From contig NZ_JARQWV010000007.1 of NCBI RefSeq assembly GCF_029543245.1, positions 173,104-237,103 on the forward strand: a stretch of 64,000 nt of DNA, in the 5' to 3' direction. Origin of the DNA: Caulobacter endophyticus (GTDB taxonomy: Bacteria; Pseudomonadota; Alphaproteobacteria; Caulobacterales; Caulobacteraceae). Shown piece after piece: positions 9,235-17,602 of this stretch. The notes under the pieces are model-generated. The model was given only the letters and a program-made list of their open reading frames with translations, ran no database searches and was not told where the DNA came from. A program made the position numbers and the translations under genes. The number at the start of each line of letters is the position of its first letter. Positions within the stretch are counted from its first letter, which is position 1.

Positions 9235-10383
9235 CTATCCGCCACGCCGAAGAGTTTCCCGAGCAATGACCAGTTGCTGGATCTGGCTGGTGCCCTCGTA
9301 AATCCGGAAAATACGGACATCGCGATACAGCCGCTCGATGCCGTAGTCGGCCACATAGCCGGCTCCGCCGAAGATCTGCACCGCCCGGTCGGCGACGCGG
9401 CCGACCATTTCCGAGGCGAACAGCTTGGCCGCCGCCGCCTCCAGGGTCACGCCCTCGCTGGCGTCGCGCTTGCGGGCGGTTTCCAGCACCAGGGCGCGGG
9501 CGGCCAGGGCTTCGGTCTTGCTGTCGGCGAGCATGGCCTGGATCAGCTGGAAGCTGGCGATCGGCTGGCCGAACTGCTTGCGCTCGGATGCATAGGCCAC
9601 GCAGTCGGCGATCAGCCGCTCGGCCACGCCCACGCAGACGGCGGCGATATGCAGGCGGCCGCGGTCGAGCACCTGCATGGCCACCTTGAAGCCCTCGCCC
9701 TCGGCCCCCAGCCGGTTCTCGGCCGGCACCCGCACGCCGTCGAAGGTTACGTCGTGGATGTGGGCGCCCTGCTGTCCCATCTTCTTCTCGGCCTTGCCCA
9801 CGTGCAGGCCCGGCAGGCCGGCGGGCACGAGGAAGGCCGACACGCCCGAGCCGCCCTTGGCGTCGGGGTCGGTGCGGGCCATCACCGTGAACAGCGAGGC
9901 CTTGCCGGCGTTGGTGATGAACCGCTTTGAGCCGGTCAGGACGTAGTCTTCGCCGTCGCGCACGGCCCGGGTCTGCACCGAGGCGCTGTCGGACCCGGCC
10001 TCGGGTTCTGTCAGGGCGAAGGAGGTGACGGTCTCGCCCGAGGCGATGCCGGGCAGCCACCTGGCCTTCTGGGCCTCGGTCCCGAACATGACGAGGCCCT
10101 GGCTGCCGATGCCGACATTGGTGCCGAACACCGAGCGGAAGGCCGGCGAGGCGCGGCCCAGCTCGATGGCCACCAGCGCTTCGTCCTCCATGGAAAGGCC
10201 AAGGCCGCCGTGCTCTTCGGGGATCGACAGTCCGAACAGGCCAAGATCGCGCATCTCGGCGATCACGGCGTCGGGCACGGCGTCGTTCTCGGCCACCTGG
10301 GCCTCGATCGGCCGCAGGCGTTCGGCCACGAAGCGGGCGACCATGTCGAGCAGCTGGTCGCGGGTTTCGCGGTCGAGGGCCAT
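9235..10383 (-). CDS. Acyl-CoA dehydrogenase
   Basis: A 382-residue flavoprotein of ordinary length for the family, which oxidises acyl-CoA to trans-2-enoyl-CoA with FAD. The FAD/substrate-binding segments FALTEPEAGSDSAS and RFITNAGKAS are present, as are QIFGGAGYVADYGIERLYRD and the catalytic base Glu363 in YEGTSQIQ. A GGAAGGAA ribosome site precedes the ATG. Whether it acts on short, branched or medium chains cannot be read from the sequence. It follows the subtilisin-like gene on the same strand at a distance of 84 bases, with a palindrome in that gap that may be its operator. Confidence 0.92.
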   Translation of the reverse strand: MALDRETRDQLLDMVARFVAERLRPIEAQVAENDAVPDAVIAEMRDLGLFGLSIPEEHGGLGLSMEDEALVAIELGRASPAFRSVFGTNVGIGSQGLVMFGTEAQKARWLPGIASGETVTSFALTEPEAGSDSASVQTRAVRDGEDYVLTGSKRFITNAGKASLFTVMARTDPDAKGGSGVSAFLVPAGLPGLHVGKAEKKMGQQGAHIHDVTFDGVRVPAENRLGAEGEGFKVAMQVLDRGRLHIAAVCVGVAERLIADCVAYASERKQFGQPIASFQLIQAMLADSKTEALAARALVLETARKRDASEGVTLEAAAAKLFASEMVGRVADRAVQIFGGAGYVADYGIERLYRDVRIFRIYEGTSQIQQLVIARETLRRGG

Positions 10384-10412
10384 GGCGGTTCCTTCCTGTT
10401 ATCCGTCGCGTC

Positions 10413-10424
10413 AAACGATCGTTT
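10413..10424. promoter_or_regulatory. Perfect 12-bp palindrome AAACGATCGTTT upstream of the acyl-CoA dehydrogenase
   Basis: The palindrome sits 30 bases before the dehydrogenase start codon. Its form (AAAC-GATC-GTTT) resembles operators of TetR-family repressors that control fatty-acid or branched-chain degradation genes in proteobacteria. No TetR gene is present in this window, so the binding protein is unknown. Confidence 0.45.
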
Positions 10425-10467
10425 TATTCGTCGACTTTAGACGGCGCGCGACGGAATGGAAGGGGCC

Positions 10468-12744
10468 TCAGAAGCGGGCGCGATAGGTGGCCGACAGGTT
10501 CAGCTCCGGATCGGCCGAGGCGTCGTGGCCGGGTTGAAGGGCCACCCCACCGCGCACCGTCAGGCGCCGCTCGCCGCTCAGGGCCTTTTCAAGGCCCAGC
10601 CGCAGGTCGATCTCGCGGCCGTCGGGAGAGGCGCTGAACCGCCGCGTCGAATAGGTCAGCGGATCCTCGTAGCTCAGCGGGGCGTCGGCCAGGGTGGTGG
10701 TGAAGCGGCCGGCCTCGATGCGCAGCGGCTGGGCGATCTCGAGGGTCAACTGGGCGCAGGACCAGCCGATCAGGCCGCAGTCGGCGGCCGCCGCCAGCCG
10801 CCAGGCGCCGCTGACCGCGCCGTCGAGGGCCAGCAGGCCGCCTTGCGCGTCCATCCGGCCCATCGAGGCCTCGGCCCGCAGGGTCACGCCCGGACGCGGT
10901 GAGATGTCGAAGGCCGCCGCCGTGAAGCGGGTGGTCGAAGGCAGGGCGAAGGTCGAGCTGGGCGCCAGGAACGAGCCCAGCGGACCCAGCGGTTCGTCCA
11001 GCGCGCCGGCGGTGATGCTGAGCACCCCGCCGCCGACCGCCGTCTGGCCGGTGGCGGCGACATAGCGCGAGGCCTTGATCTCGGTGGTCTGCAAGGGCAG
11101 GCGGCGCTCGGCCTCGCCCTGCTCGGCGCTGAAGGCGAAGCGGCCCAGGCGCACGGCCGCCTGAACGGTCTGGTCGGGGCGGGCCACCATGCGGAAGGCG
11201 TCGCGGCCTTCGGGGCCGGCGGGCGCGGGCGCGCCGCCCTCGCCCTTCCAGGTCGAGAAGCTGAAGCGCCCGAAGGCGGCCTGCATGCGCGCCGAGCGCA
11301 TCGGCTGGGGCGCCAGCAGCAGGTCGGGCGTGCTGGCGTTGGGCATGTCCTCGAACAGCGGGGCCTCGGCGGTAAAGGCCAGTTGGGCGCCGGCCAGGGC
11401 GGGGCCGCCCAGAACCACCGAGCTGGAGGCCGCCGCCGGCGGCAGGTCGCCGACCCCGCGGCGCGAGGCTGACGGCACGGTTCCGGCCAGGTCGACCACG
11501 AAGCGCCGGTGATAGTCGTCGGTCAGCACGGTGGTCAGGGCGGTGGTGCGGGCCAGGGCGTTGCCGAACGAGCCGGCCAGGTTGGTGCCCGGGGCCGAGC
11601 CGTCGTCGAGGATCACGGCCGCGCCGTCGCCGGTCGCCAGGCTGCTGGTCCCGACCGGCTGGAAGGCCCGCGTCAGGTCGAGCGAGCCGCGGCCGTAGGT
11701 GGAGTCCGTGCCCGTCGCGCCCAGGTCGGCGGCGGTGCGCAGCAGGATCGACACCGCGTCGCGGCCGGAAATGTTGGGAAAGGCCTGCAACAGCAGGGCC
11801 AGGGCGCCTGAGACGTGCGGGGCGGCGAACGAGGTGCCCGAGATCCGCCAGCAGCTGCCGCTGGCGTCGCAGTCGGTGACCACCTCCTCGCCAGGGGCGA
11901 CAATGTAGCCGTTGGCGGCGACGCCGGCGCGATTGGAGAAGCTGGACATCGTCCCGGCGCGCGACACCGAGCCCACGGCCAGCACCGAGCCGGAATAGCG
12001 GGAGTCGACCGCGTAGCGCGCCGGCCAGCCGGGATCGGCCTCGCCTTCGTTGCCGGAGGAGGCGGCGACGACCACCCCGGCGGCGGTGGCGCGGGCCAGG
12101 GCCGCTTCGAAGGTCGCGCCCAGCGGGTTCTCGCCGCCCAGCGACAGGTTGATCACCTTGGCCCCGTTCGCCACCGCGTAGTCGATGGCGCGGGCCAGGT
12201 TGGTCGAACCGAAGATGCAGTCTTCGCAGTCGGGGTTGGTCGAAACGGTGTCGGCGCGGATCGACAGGATGGTCGAGCCGTAGGCCACGCCGATCGTGCC
12301 CATGCCGTTGAAGTTGGAGGCGATGATCCCGGCCGAGCGGGTGCCGTGGCGGCTGGTCTCGAATGGCGTGTTGCGGCCGGCGACGATGTCCGTCGAGGCG
12401 GCCGACAGCCGGCCGGCGAGATCGGCCTGGGCCGGATCGACGCCCGTATCGATGACGGCGACGGTCACCCCCGCGCCGGTATAGCCCGCGTCGTAGGCGA
12501 CATTGGCGTGGATCGCGGCCAGGCCCCAGCTGCGCTGGTACTCGGTGCTGCTGACGCTCGGGGGAGGCGGCGGCGGGGGGGGAGGGGGTGGTGGAGGTGG
12601 AGGCGGAGGCGGCGGAGGAGGCGTGGTCACCCCCGTCGAGGGACCACCTCCGCCTCCGCCGCCTCCGCAGCCGGTCACCAACAGGGCCGCGCCGAGGACG
12701 AGGGCGACAGGCCAGATGCGCAGGGCGCGGTCAAGATAGGTCAT
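10468..12744 (-). CDS. Subtilisin-like (S8) serine protease lipoprotein with a C-terminal beta-rich domain
   Basis: A 758-residue protein. The lipobox LVTGC puts the lipidated Cys at position 26. Eight Gly follow, then a tract of 21 consecutive Pro (42-62), probably a rigid spacer from the membrane. The peptidase domain has the full triad: Asp99 (VIDTGVD), His133 (RHGTRSAG) and Ser305 (GTSFAAPHVSG). The region after about residue 360 is beta-rich and ends in an aromatic residue (YRARF), resembling autotransporter or outer-membrane barrel ends. A lipidated N terminus combined with a barrel-like C terminus is an uncommon layout. Its substrate is unknown. Confidence 0.85.
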   Translation of the reverse strand: MTYLDRALRIWPVALVLGAALLVTGCGGGGGGGGPSTGVTTPPPPPPPPPPPPPPPPPPPPPSVSSTEYQRSWGLAAIHANVAYDAGYTGAGVTVAVIDTGVDPAQADLAGRLSAASTDIVAGRNTPFETSRHGTRSAGIIASNFNGMGTIGVAYGSTILSIRADTVSTNPDCEDCIFGSTNLARAIDYAVANGAKVINLSLGGENPLGATFEAALARATAAGVVVAASSGNEGEADPGWPARYAVDSRYSGSVLAVGSVSRAGTMSSFSNRAGVAANGYIVAPGEEVVTDCDASGSCWRISGTSFAAPHVSGALALLLQAFPNISGRDAVSILLRTAADLGATGTDSTYGRGSLDLTRAFQPVGTSSLATGDGAAVILDDGSAPGTNLAGSFGNALARTTALTTVLTDDYHRRFVVDLAGTVPSASRRGVGDLPPAAASSSVVLGGPALAGAQLAFTAEAPLFEDMPNASTPDLLLAPQPMRSARMQAAFGRFSFSTWKGEGGAPAPAGPEGRDAFRMVARPDQTVQAAVRLGRFAFSAEQGEAERRLPLQTTEIKASRYVAATGQTAVGGGVLSITAGALDEPLGPLGSFLAPSSTFALPSTTRFTAAAFDISPRPGVTLRAEASMGRMDAQGGLLALDGAVSGAWRLAAAADCGLIGWSCAQLTLEIAQPLRIEAGRFTTTLADAPLSYEDPLTYSTRRFSASPDGREIDLRLGLEKALSGERRLTVRGGVALQPGHDASADPELNLSATYRARF
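12560..12622. repeat. Simple GGN-codon tract encoding 21 prolines (minus strand)
   Basis: Twenty-one successive triplets of the form GGN (plus strand) lie inside the protease gene. All four third bases are used, so the proline run is kept by selection on the protein rather than by pure slippage, but the tract remains prone to length change. Confidence 0.9.
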
Positions 12745-12775
12745 CGGAACCCCTCAAGCCCGCCCCGCCCTGACC

Positions 12776-14215
12776 TTACATCGACGGGGGCGAACCTTTC
12801 GCGAGGACACTGCGTCGCACGCCGTAAAGGAAGTATATCGCGAGGCCGATCAACTGGGCGTAGAAGAAGTACAGTTGCGTCTTGGCCGGGAGGCTGGCGA
12901 ACAGATAGAGGCAGCCCAGGATCGCGCCGCCCGCCACTACCGGCCAGGCCGGGGTCGAGAACACGCGCGGACGCTCGGGCTCGCGCAGGCGCAGCACGAT
13001 CACCGAGGCGCCGACGGCGATGAAGGCCGCAAGGGTGCCGGCATTGGCCAGCTCGGCGATCTCCTTCAGGGGCAGCAGGCCCGACAGCACCGCCGCCAGG
13101 ACGCCGGTCAGCAGGGTCATCAGCACCGGCGTGCCGGTCTTGGCGTTCACCCGCGACAGGGCGCGGGGCAGCAGGCCGTCGCGGGCCATGACGAAGAAGA
13201 TCCGGCTCTGGCCGTACATAAAGGCCAGGATCACGGTCGGCAGGGCGACGACGGCGGCCAGGGCCACGCCCTGGGCGACCTTGGGATGCTTCAGGGTTTC
13301 CAGGATGAAGACCAGCGGCGCTTCGCTGGTCGAGAACACCTCGGCGCGCGAGGCGCCGATCGAGACGGCGGCCACGATCATGTAGATGGCCGTGCAGGCG
13401 GCCATCGAGCCGACGATGCCGATGGTCAGGTCGCGCTTGGGGTTCTTGGTCTCCTCGGCGGCGGTCGACACCGCGTCGAAGCCGTAGAAGGCGAAGAAGA
13501 TCAGGCTGGCGGCCGCCATGACGCCGACCTTGATGCCGTCGGGGCCCGGGGTGGCGGCGAAGCCCTTGGGCATGAAGGGCGTGAAGTGGGTCGCGTCGAA
13601 GGCCGGCAGGCAAAGGGCGACGAACACGGCCAGGGCGGCGATCTTGATCACCACCAGCACCATGTTGACCGTGGCGCTCTCGCGGGTGCCAAGCGCCAGA
13701 AGCCCGGCCACCGCCATCGAGATGATCACGGCCGGCAGGTTGATGAGGCCGTGGCGTCCGTCGGCCAGGGTGACGTGCGGTCCGGCCAGCAGGTAGTCGG
13801 GGAAGCCGGCGTGGGCGAACAGCTCGGTGGCGTGCGCCGACCAGCCCACCGCCACGGCGGCGCAGACCAGGGTGTATTCGAGGATCAGGCTCCAGCCGAT
13901 CACCCAGGCCACCGGCTCGCCCATGGCGACGTAGCTGTAGGTGTAGGCGCTGCCCGAGGCCGGGATCATGGTCGACAGTTCGGCGTAGCACAGCGCCGCG
14001 CAGGCGCAGACCGCGCCGGCGATCAGGAAGGACAGGATCACGCCCGGACCGGCCAGGCCCGCGCCCACGCCCGTCAGGGTGTAGATGCCGGTGCCGACGA
14101 TGGCGCCGACGCCCAGGGCCACCAGGTGGGGCCAACTCAGGGTCTTTTTCAGCGCCGGGCCGTCATGGCCGGCGTGCGCCGTGTCGATCGCCTTGCGGCG
14201 CGTCCAGAAACTCAT
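12776..14215 (-). CDS. APC-family amino-acid permease (cationic amino-acid transporter type)
   Basis: A 479-residue integral membrane protein with about 12-13 hydrophobic helices. The start at ATG 14215 has GGGAGGA about 8 bases upstream; the longer frame would add an unlikely charged extension. The first helix carries the substrate-binding motif GVGAIVGTGIYTL, and FYGFDAVSTAAEETKNPKRD is the consensus segment after TM6-7. These features match the YfnA/CAT branch of amino acid-polyamine-organocation transporters. A DUF6356 gene follows upstream and an Lrp/AsnC regulator is divergent, so it may be under amino-acid-responsive control. Confidence 0.88.
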   Translation of the reverse strand: MSFWTRRKAIDTAHAGHDGPALKKTLSWPHLVALGVGAIVGTGIYTLTGVGAGLAGPGVILSFLIAGAVCACAALCYAELSTMIPASGSAYTYSYVAMGEPVAWVIGWSLILEYTLVCAAVAVGWSAHATELFAHAGFPDYLLAGPHVTLADGRHGLINLPAVIISMAVAGLLALGTRESATVNMVLVVIKIAALAVFVALCLPAFDATHFTPFMPKGFAATPGPDGIKVGVMAAASLIFFAFYGFDAVSTAAEETKNPKRDLTIGIVGSMAACTAIYMIVAAVSIGASRAEVFSTSEAPLVFILETLKHPKVAQGVALAAVVALPTVILAFMYGQSRIFFVMARDGLLPRALSRVNAKTGTPVLMTLLTGVLAAVLSGLLPLKEIAELANAGTLAAFIAVGASVIVLRLREPERPRVFSTPAWPVVAGGAILGCLYLFASLPAKTQLYFFYAQLIGLAIYFLYGVRRSVLAKGSPPSM

Positions 14216-14372
14216 GCTTGTCCTCCCGACTGCCGGGGGACCATGGCCGGGGATCGGCGACCCGCCAAGGGGGCGAGGCGCAAAGACGACGGATATTCGG
14301 CGCGGGGCCGAATTTGCGCCCTCCACGGACGAAACGCCGGTTCCAGCGCCCTCGAACCGAAGGATCGTCGGT

Positions 14373-14621
14373 TTAGATGGCCGCGTCGAAGGCCTGGAAG
14401 CTGACGGGCGCCGGGGCCGGGGCGCCCCGGCCCTTCATCCGGGCGTGCAGGGTCTTCACGCAGTTGCTGCCGGTGCGCTCGAACGCAAAGGGCAGGACGC
14501 CGTGGACCAGGCAGGCCAGGCCGGCGGCCACCATCGGCAGGCCGAAGCTCCAGGCCATGGCGAAATGCTCGCCATAGGTTTCGCCCACCTGCCTGGGGTG
14601 ACGGGTGAAGAGCTCGAGCAT
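14373..14621 (-). CDS. DUF6356 family small membrane protein
   Basis: An 82-residue protein starting at ATG 14621 with GAGGAGG about 9 bases upstream. It has the family pattern LFTRHPRQVGETYGEHF, then a hydrophobic segment (about residues 25-45) and a conserved TGS-x2-V-x2-LHARM tail. The function of this family is not known. It is divergent from the Lrp/AsnC gene, 122 bases away, and could be a target of it. Confidence 0.75.
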   Translation of the reverse strand: MLELFTRHPRQVGETYGEHFAMAWSFGLPMVAAGLACLVHGVLPFAFERTGSNCVKTLHARMKGRGAPAPAPVSFQAFDAAI

Positions 14622-14706
14622 CGCGGGTCCCTCCTCGATCGAGACCTGGAAGGATGCGCCGCGTCGGCAAGAAAGACATTGTCGATCTGCGGCCAAGGCG
14701 GCAGGT

Positions 14707-14720
14707 TGGGAGAATTCCCA
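14707..14720. promoter_or_regulatory. Inverted repeat TGGGA-N4-TCCCA between the divergent DUF6356 and Lrp genes
   Basis: A 5-4-5 dyad lies 24 bases before the Lrp/AsnC start. It could be an autoregulatory Lrp-type site. The arms are short, so chance is possible in GC-rich DNA. Confidence 0.3.
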
Positions 14721-14743
14721 TCTCCGATATGCGAAGAAGCGAG

Positions 14744-15208
14744 ATGATCGATCTCGATTCCATCGACCGCCGCCTGCTCGCCATCCTCCAGGAGGACGCC
14801 ACCGCCTCGATCGCTGAGCTGGCCGAGCGGGTGGGGCTGTCCCAGACCCCGTGCTGGAAGCGGTTGAAGCGCTTGCAGGACACCGGCGTCATCACCGCCC
14901 GCGTCGCCCTGCTCGACCGCGAGGCGCTGGACCTGCCGCTGACCGTGTTCGTGGCGGTGAAGACCGGCCGCCACGACGAGGACTGGCTGGAAACCTTCGC
15001 CAAGGGCGCGGCGGCCCTGCCCGAGGTGGTCGAGTTCTACCGGATGGCCGGCGAGGTCGACTACCTGCTGAAGGTGGTGGTCAAGGACATCGCCGCCTAT
15101 GACCGCTTCTACAAGCGCCTGATCGCCACCGCGCCGCTGACCGACGTGTCGTCCAGCTTCGCGATGGAGCAGATCAAGTTCACCACGGCCCTGCCGATCC
15201 CGATGTAG
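14744..15208 (+). CDS. Lrp/AsnC family transcriptional regulator
   Basis: A 154-residue regulator. I start it at ATG 14744 (MIDLDSIDRRLL), where the family normally starts; the upstream in-frame extension has no family likeness. The helix-turn-helix (about 19-45) contains SIAELAERVGLSQTPCWKRL, with the usual LS-x(3)-C of this family. The C-terminal RAM domain (about 65-150) would bind an amino acid and form octamers. Divergent orientation to the DUF6356 gene and the amino-acid permease suggests these as targets. The precise effector is unknown. Confidence 0.9.
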   Translation: MIDLDSIDRRLLAILQEDATASIAELAERVGLSQTPCWKRLKRLQDTGVITARVALLDREALDLPLTVFVAVKTGRHDEDWLETFAKGAAALPEVVEFYRMAGEVDYLLKVVVKDIAAYDRFYKRLIATAPLTDVSSSFAMEQIKFTTALPIPM

Positions 15209-15244
15209 GGAGCAGGTTAGGCTCCGGTCCTCCCCAACCCCGTC

Positions 15245-15342
15245 CTTCCCCGCGAAGGCGGGGATCCAAGCGGGCTTTCAGGATGGGGCGCGGCCGTGGA
15301 TCATCCGCAGACTCGGCTTGGGTCCCCGCCTTCGCGGGGAAG
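15245..15342. repeat. Inverted pair of palindromic CCCCGCGAAGGCGGGG units
   Basis: Two 26-base arms (15245-15270 and 15317-15342) face each other across 46 bases in the gap between the convergent Lrp and nagA genes. Each arm contains a near-palindromic core, CCCCGCGAAGGCGGGG, so each could fold alone or the two could pair into one long hairpin. It has the look of a dispersed intergenic palindrome of Caulobacter-type genomes. A role as a bidirectional terminator is possible. Confidence 0.75.
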
Positions 15343-15363
15343 CTCGGTTGATAGGGTTGAAGC

Positions 15364-16509
15364 TTAGCCCTGTCCGTCGATCCAGGTCCGAACGACGTTG
15401 CGCCCCTCGTCCAGCAGCACGAGGTCGGCGGCCTTGCCGGGGGCGATCGTCCCGCGCTCAGCTGAAAGGCCCAGGAACGCCGCCGGCGCGGCCGAGGCGA
15501 TCATCACCGCCTGTTCCAGCGACAGCCCCAGCATCGAGACGGCGTTGCGGACCGCGCCGATCATGTCGAGGTCCGAGCCGGCCAGAGTGCCGTCGGGGCC
15601 GACGCAGACGCCGTCCTGCACGGTGATCCGGCGGCCCTGCAGGTCGAAGCGCTTGTCGCTCATGCCGACGGTGGGCATGGCGTCGGTGACCAGCATGAAG
15701 CGGTCCAGCGGGCGGGTGCGCAGGGCGATGCGCAGGGTGGCGGGGTCCACGTGGCGGCCGTCGACGATAATGCCGCACCAGGCTTCCTGGCTCTCCAGGG
15801 CCGCGCCCACCGCGCCGGGCGCGCGGCTGGTCAGGGGCGACATGGCGTTGAACAGGTGCGTGAAGCCGGTCAGGCCCGCCGCAAGCGCGGCCTTCACCGT
15901 CTCGTAAGCTGCGTTGGTGTGGCCGGCGGCCACCACCACCCCGGCCTGCGCCAGGCGGCGCACCATGTCCGGCGTGGTCGTCTCGGGGGCCAGGGTGACC
16001 AGAGTCTTGCCGCGCTTCAGCGACGACAGCAGCCTGATCGCCGCCTCGTCGAGGACGCGGAACTTGTCGGCGTCATGGATGCCCTTGCGCTGCGCATTGA
16101 GGAACGGGCCCTCGATGTGCACGCCCAGAACGCCGGGCACGCCGGCCTCGATCGCGCTTTCCGTCGCCCGCATGGCCGCGTCGACCACGTCGAGATCGTC
16201 GCTGATCAGGGTGGGCAGGAAGCCCGTGGTGCCGAAGGCGCGGTGGGCCGCGCCGATGGCGGCGATGGTCTCCACCGTCGGCGCGTCGTTGAAGAGGACG
16301 CCGCCGCCGCCGTTGACCTGGGTGTCGATCAGGCCGGGAACCAGAAGGCCGCCGGCCAGGTCTTCAGTCGTCGCGTCGGCCGGAACGTCGGCGCGATCGA
16401 CCAGGCCGACGATGACCCCGCCTTCGATCAGCAGGGCCTGGCCGTCGACGACGCCGGCGGGCGTCAGCACGGCGCCGTTGACCAGGGCGGTTTGAGGGGC
16501 GGTCGGCAT
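15364..16509 (-). CDS. nagA: N-acetylglucosamine-6-phosphate deacetylase
   Basis: A 381-residue amidohydrolase-fold enzyme that converts GlcNAc-6-P to GlcN-6-P and acetate in the cytoplasm. Signature segments are DTQVNGGGGVLFND, HIEGPFLNAQRKG (metal-binding Glu), the GHTNA metal-ligand His, and VTDAMPTVG with the catalytic Asp. The length is typical. Its ATG overlaps the stop of the upstream SIS-domain deaminase gene by one base. With the PTS genes across the divergent promoter it supplies the second step of GlcNAc catabolism. Confidence 0.96.
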   Translation of the reverse strand: MPTAPQTALVNGAVLTPAGVVDGQALLIEGGVIVGLVDRADVPADATTEDLAGGLLVPGLIDTQVNGGGGVLFNDAPTVETIAAIGAAHRAFGTTGFLPTLISDDLDVVDAAMRATESAIEAGVPGVLGVHIEGPFLNAQRKGIHDADKFRVLDEAAIRLLSSLKRGKTLVTLAPETTTPDMVRRLAQAGVVVAAGHTNAAYETVKAALAAGLTGFTHLFNAMSPLTSRAPGAVGAALESQEAWCGIIVDGRHVDPATLRIALRTRPLDRFMLVTDAMPTVGMSDKRFDLQGRRITVQDGVCVGPDGTLAGSDLDMIGAVRNAVSMLGLSLEQAVMIASAAPAAFLGLSAERGTIAPGKAADLVLLDEGRNVVRTWIDGQG

Positions 16510-17561
16510 CAGACGGTCTTCGTCACCTTGTTGAGGTGGGGCGGGCGGTCGGGATCGTAGCCGCGCGCCACCGACAGGCCGGCGGCCATGCGATAGAAGC
16601 TCTGCACCGCCAGGATGGGCTCCAGCACCGAATGGCCCGAGGCGGTCGGCAGCGTGGTCGCGCCCGAGGCTTCGCCGCCCGACAGCAGCACCGTTGCGCC
16701 GCGCTCGGCCAGGCCCTGGGCCATGGCGAGGGTGGAGTCGAAGGTCTCGTCGTGCTGGGCCAGCACGATGGCCGGGAAGCCGTCCTTCACCAGGGCCATC
16801 GGGCCGTGCAGCACCTCGGCGGCGCTGAAGGCCTCGGCGTGCAGGCCGCAGGTCTCCTTGAACTTGAGCGCCGCCTCCTGGGCGACGCCGAAGCCGACGC
16901 CGCGCCCCAGCACATAGAGGTTGGTCGCCTCGCGCAGGGCCTCGACGCCGGCGCTCCAGTCCTTGTCCCAGGCCTCCGCCAGGCCGGCGGGAAGGGTTTC
17001 CAGGGCGGTGGTCAGCTCGCTGTCGGCGGTCCAGGCGGCGACCAGCTGCACGATGGCCGACAGGGCGGCGATATAGGACTTGGTGGCCGCGACGCTGAGC
17101 TCGGGGCCGGCGTGCAGCGGCAGCACCGCGTCGGCCAGGGCGGCCAACGGCGAGGTCACGTCGTTGACCAGGGCCACGGTGAAGGCGCCGCCGGCCTTGG
17201 CGGACTCGACGGCCGCCAGCAGGTCGGGGCTTTTGCCCGACTGCGAGATGGCGATGTAGAGCACGCCCTCCAGGTCCTGCTGGGCGGCGTAGACCGACGA
17301 CACCGACAGCGCCGCCGACGAGGTCAGCACCCCGGTGCGGGTCTCGATCAGGTACTTGGCGAAGGTGGCCGCGTGGTCGCTGCTGCCGCGGGCGCAGGTG
17401 ACCACGGCCCGGGGCGGGTGGGCGCGCAGGCGCTCGGCGATCTTGCCCGCGGCCTCGGCGTTGGCCGCGATCTGACGCGCGACCACGGCCGACGCCTCGC
17501 CCGCCTCGAGGAACATGCGGGTGGCCTCGGCGGTGAGGGATTGCGCTTCGGGTCGGGTCAA
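16509..17561 (-). CDS. Isomerising SIS-domain glucosamine-6-phosphate deaminase (NagB-II/AgaS type)
   Basis: About 350 residues with two sugar isomerase (SIS) domains. The first includes TCARGSSDHAA, ISQSGKSPD and ELSVAATKSYIAAL; the second has VLGRGVGFGVAQEAALKFKE and HAEAFSAAEVLHGPMA. These match the isomerase half of glucosamine-fructose-6-P aminotransferase, as expected for the NagB-II deaminases that yield fructose-6-P and ammonia. A long upstream frame exists, but it runs through the repressor gene and is not real. I favour the TTG at 17561 because GGAGG lies 8 bases before it and the conserved sequence starts right after. Substrate choice (GlcN-6-P or GalN-6-P) is inferred from nagA and the PTS neighbours. 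Confidence 0.88.
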   Translation of the reverse strand: MTRPEAQSLTAEATRMFLEAGEASAVVARQIAANAEAAGKIAERLRAHPPRAVVTCARGSSDHAATFAKYLIETRTGVLTSSAALSVSSVYAAQQDLEGVLYIAISQSGKSPDLLAAVESAKAGGAFTVALVNDVTSPLAALADAVLPLHAGPELSVAATKSYIAALSAIVQLVAAWTADSELTTALETLPAGLAEAWDKDWSAGVEALREATNLYVLGRGVGFGVAQEAALKFKETCGLHAEAFSAAEVLHGPMALVKDGFPAIVLAQHDETFDSTLAMAQGLAERGATVLLSGGEASGATTLPTASGHSVLEPILAVQSFYRMAAGLSVARGYDPDRPPHLNKVTKTV

Positions 17562-17602
17562 GACGGTCGCCTCCAAGACGGCTTCCTTTACAAAAACAGA
17601 GA

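Noticed and set aside
12503..12739. Plus-strand open frame encoding a poly-Gly run
   Set aside because: It is the complement of the poly-Pro tract of the subtilase gene.
15245..15342. Attachment site or integron-type recombination site
   Set aside because: The paired palindromes have no nearby integrase and look like a dispersed intergenic repeat.
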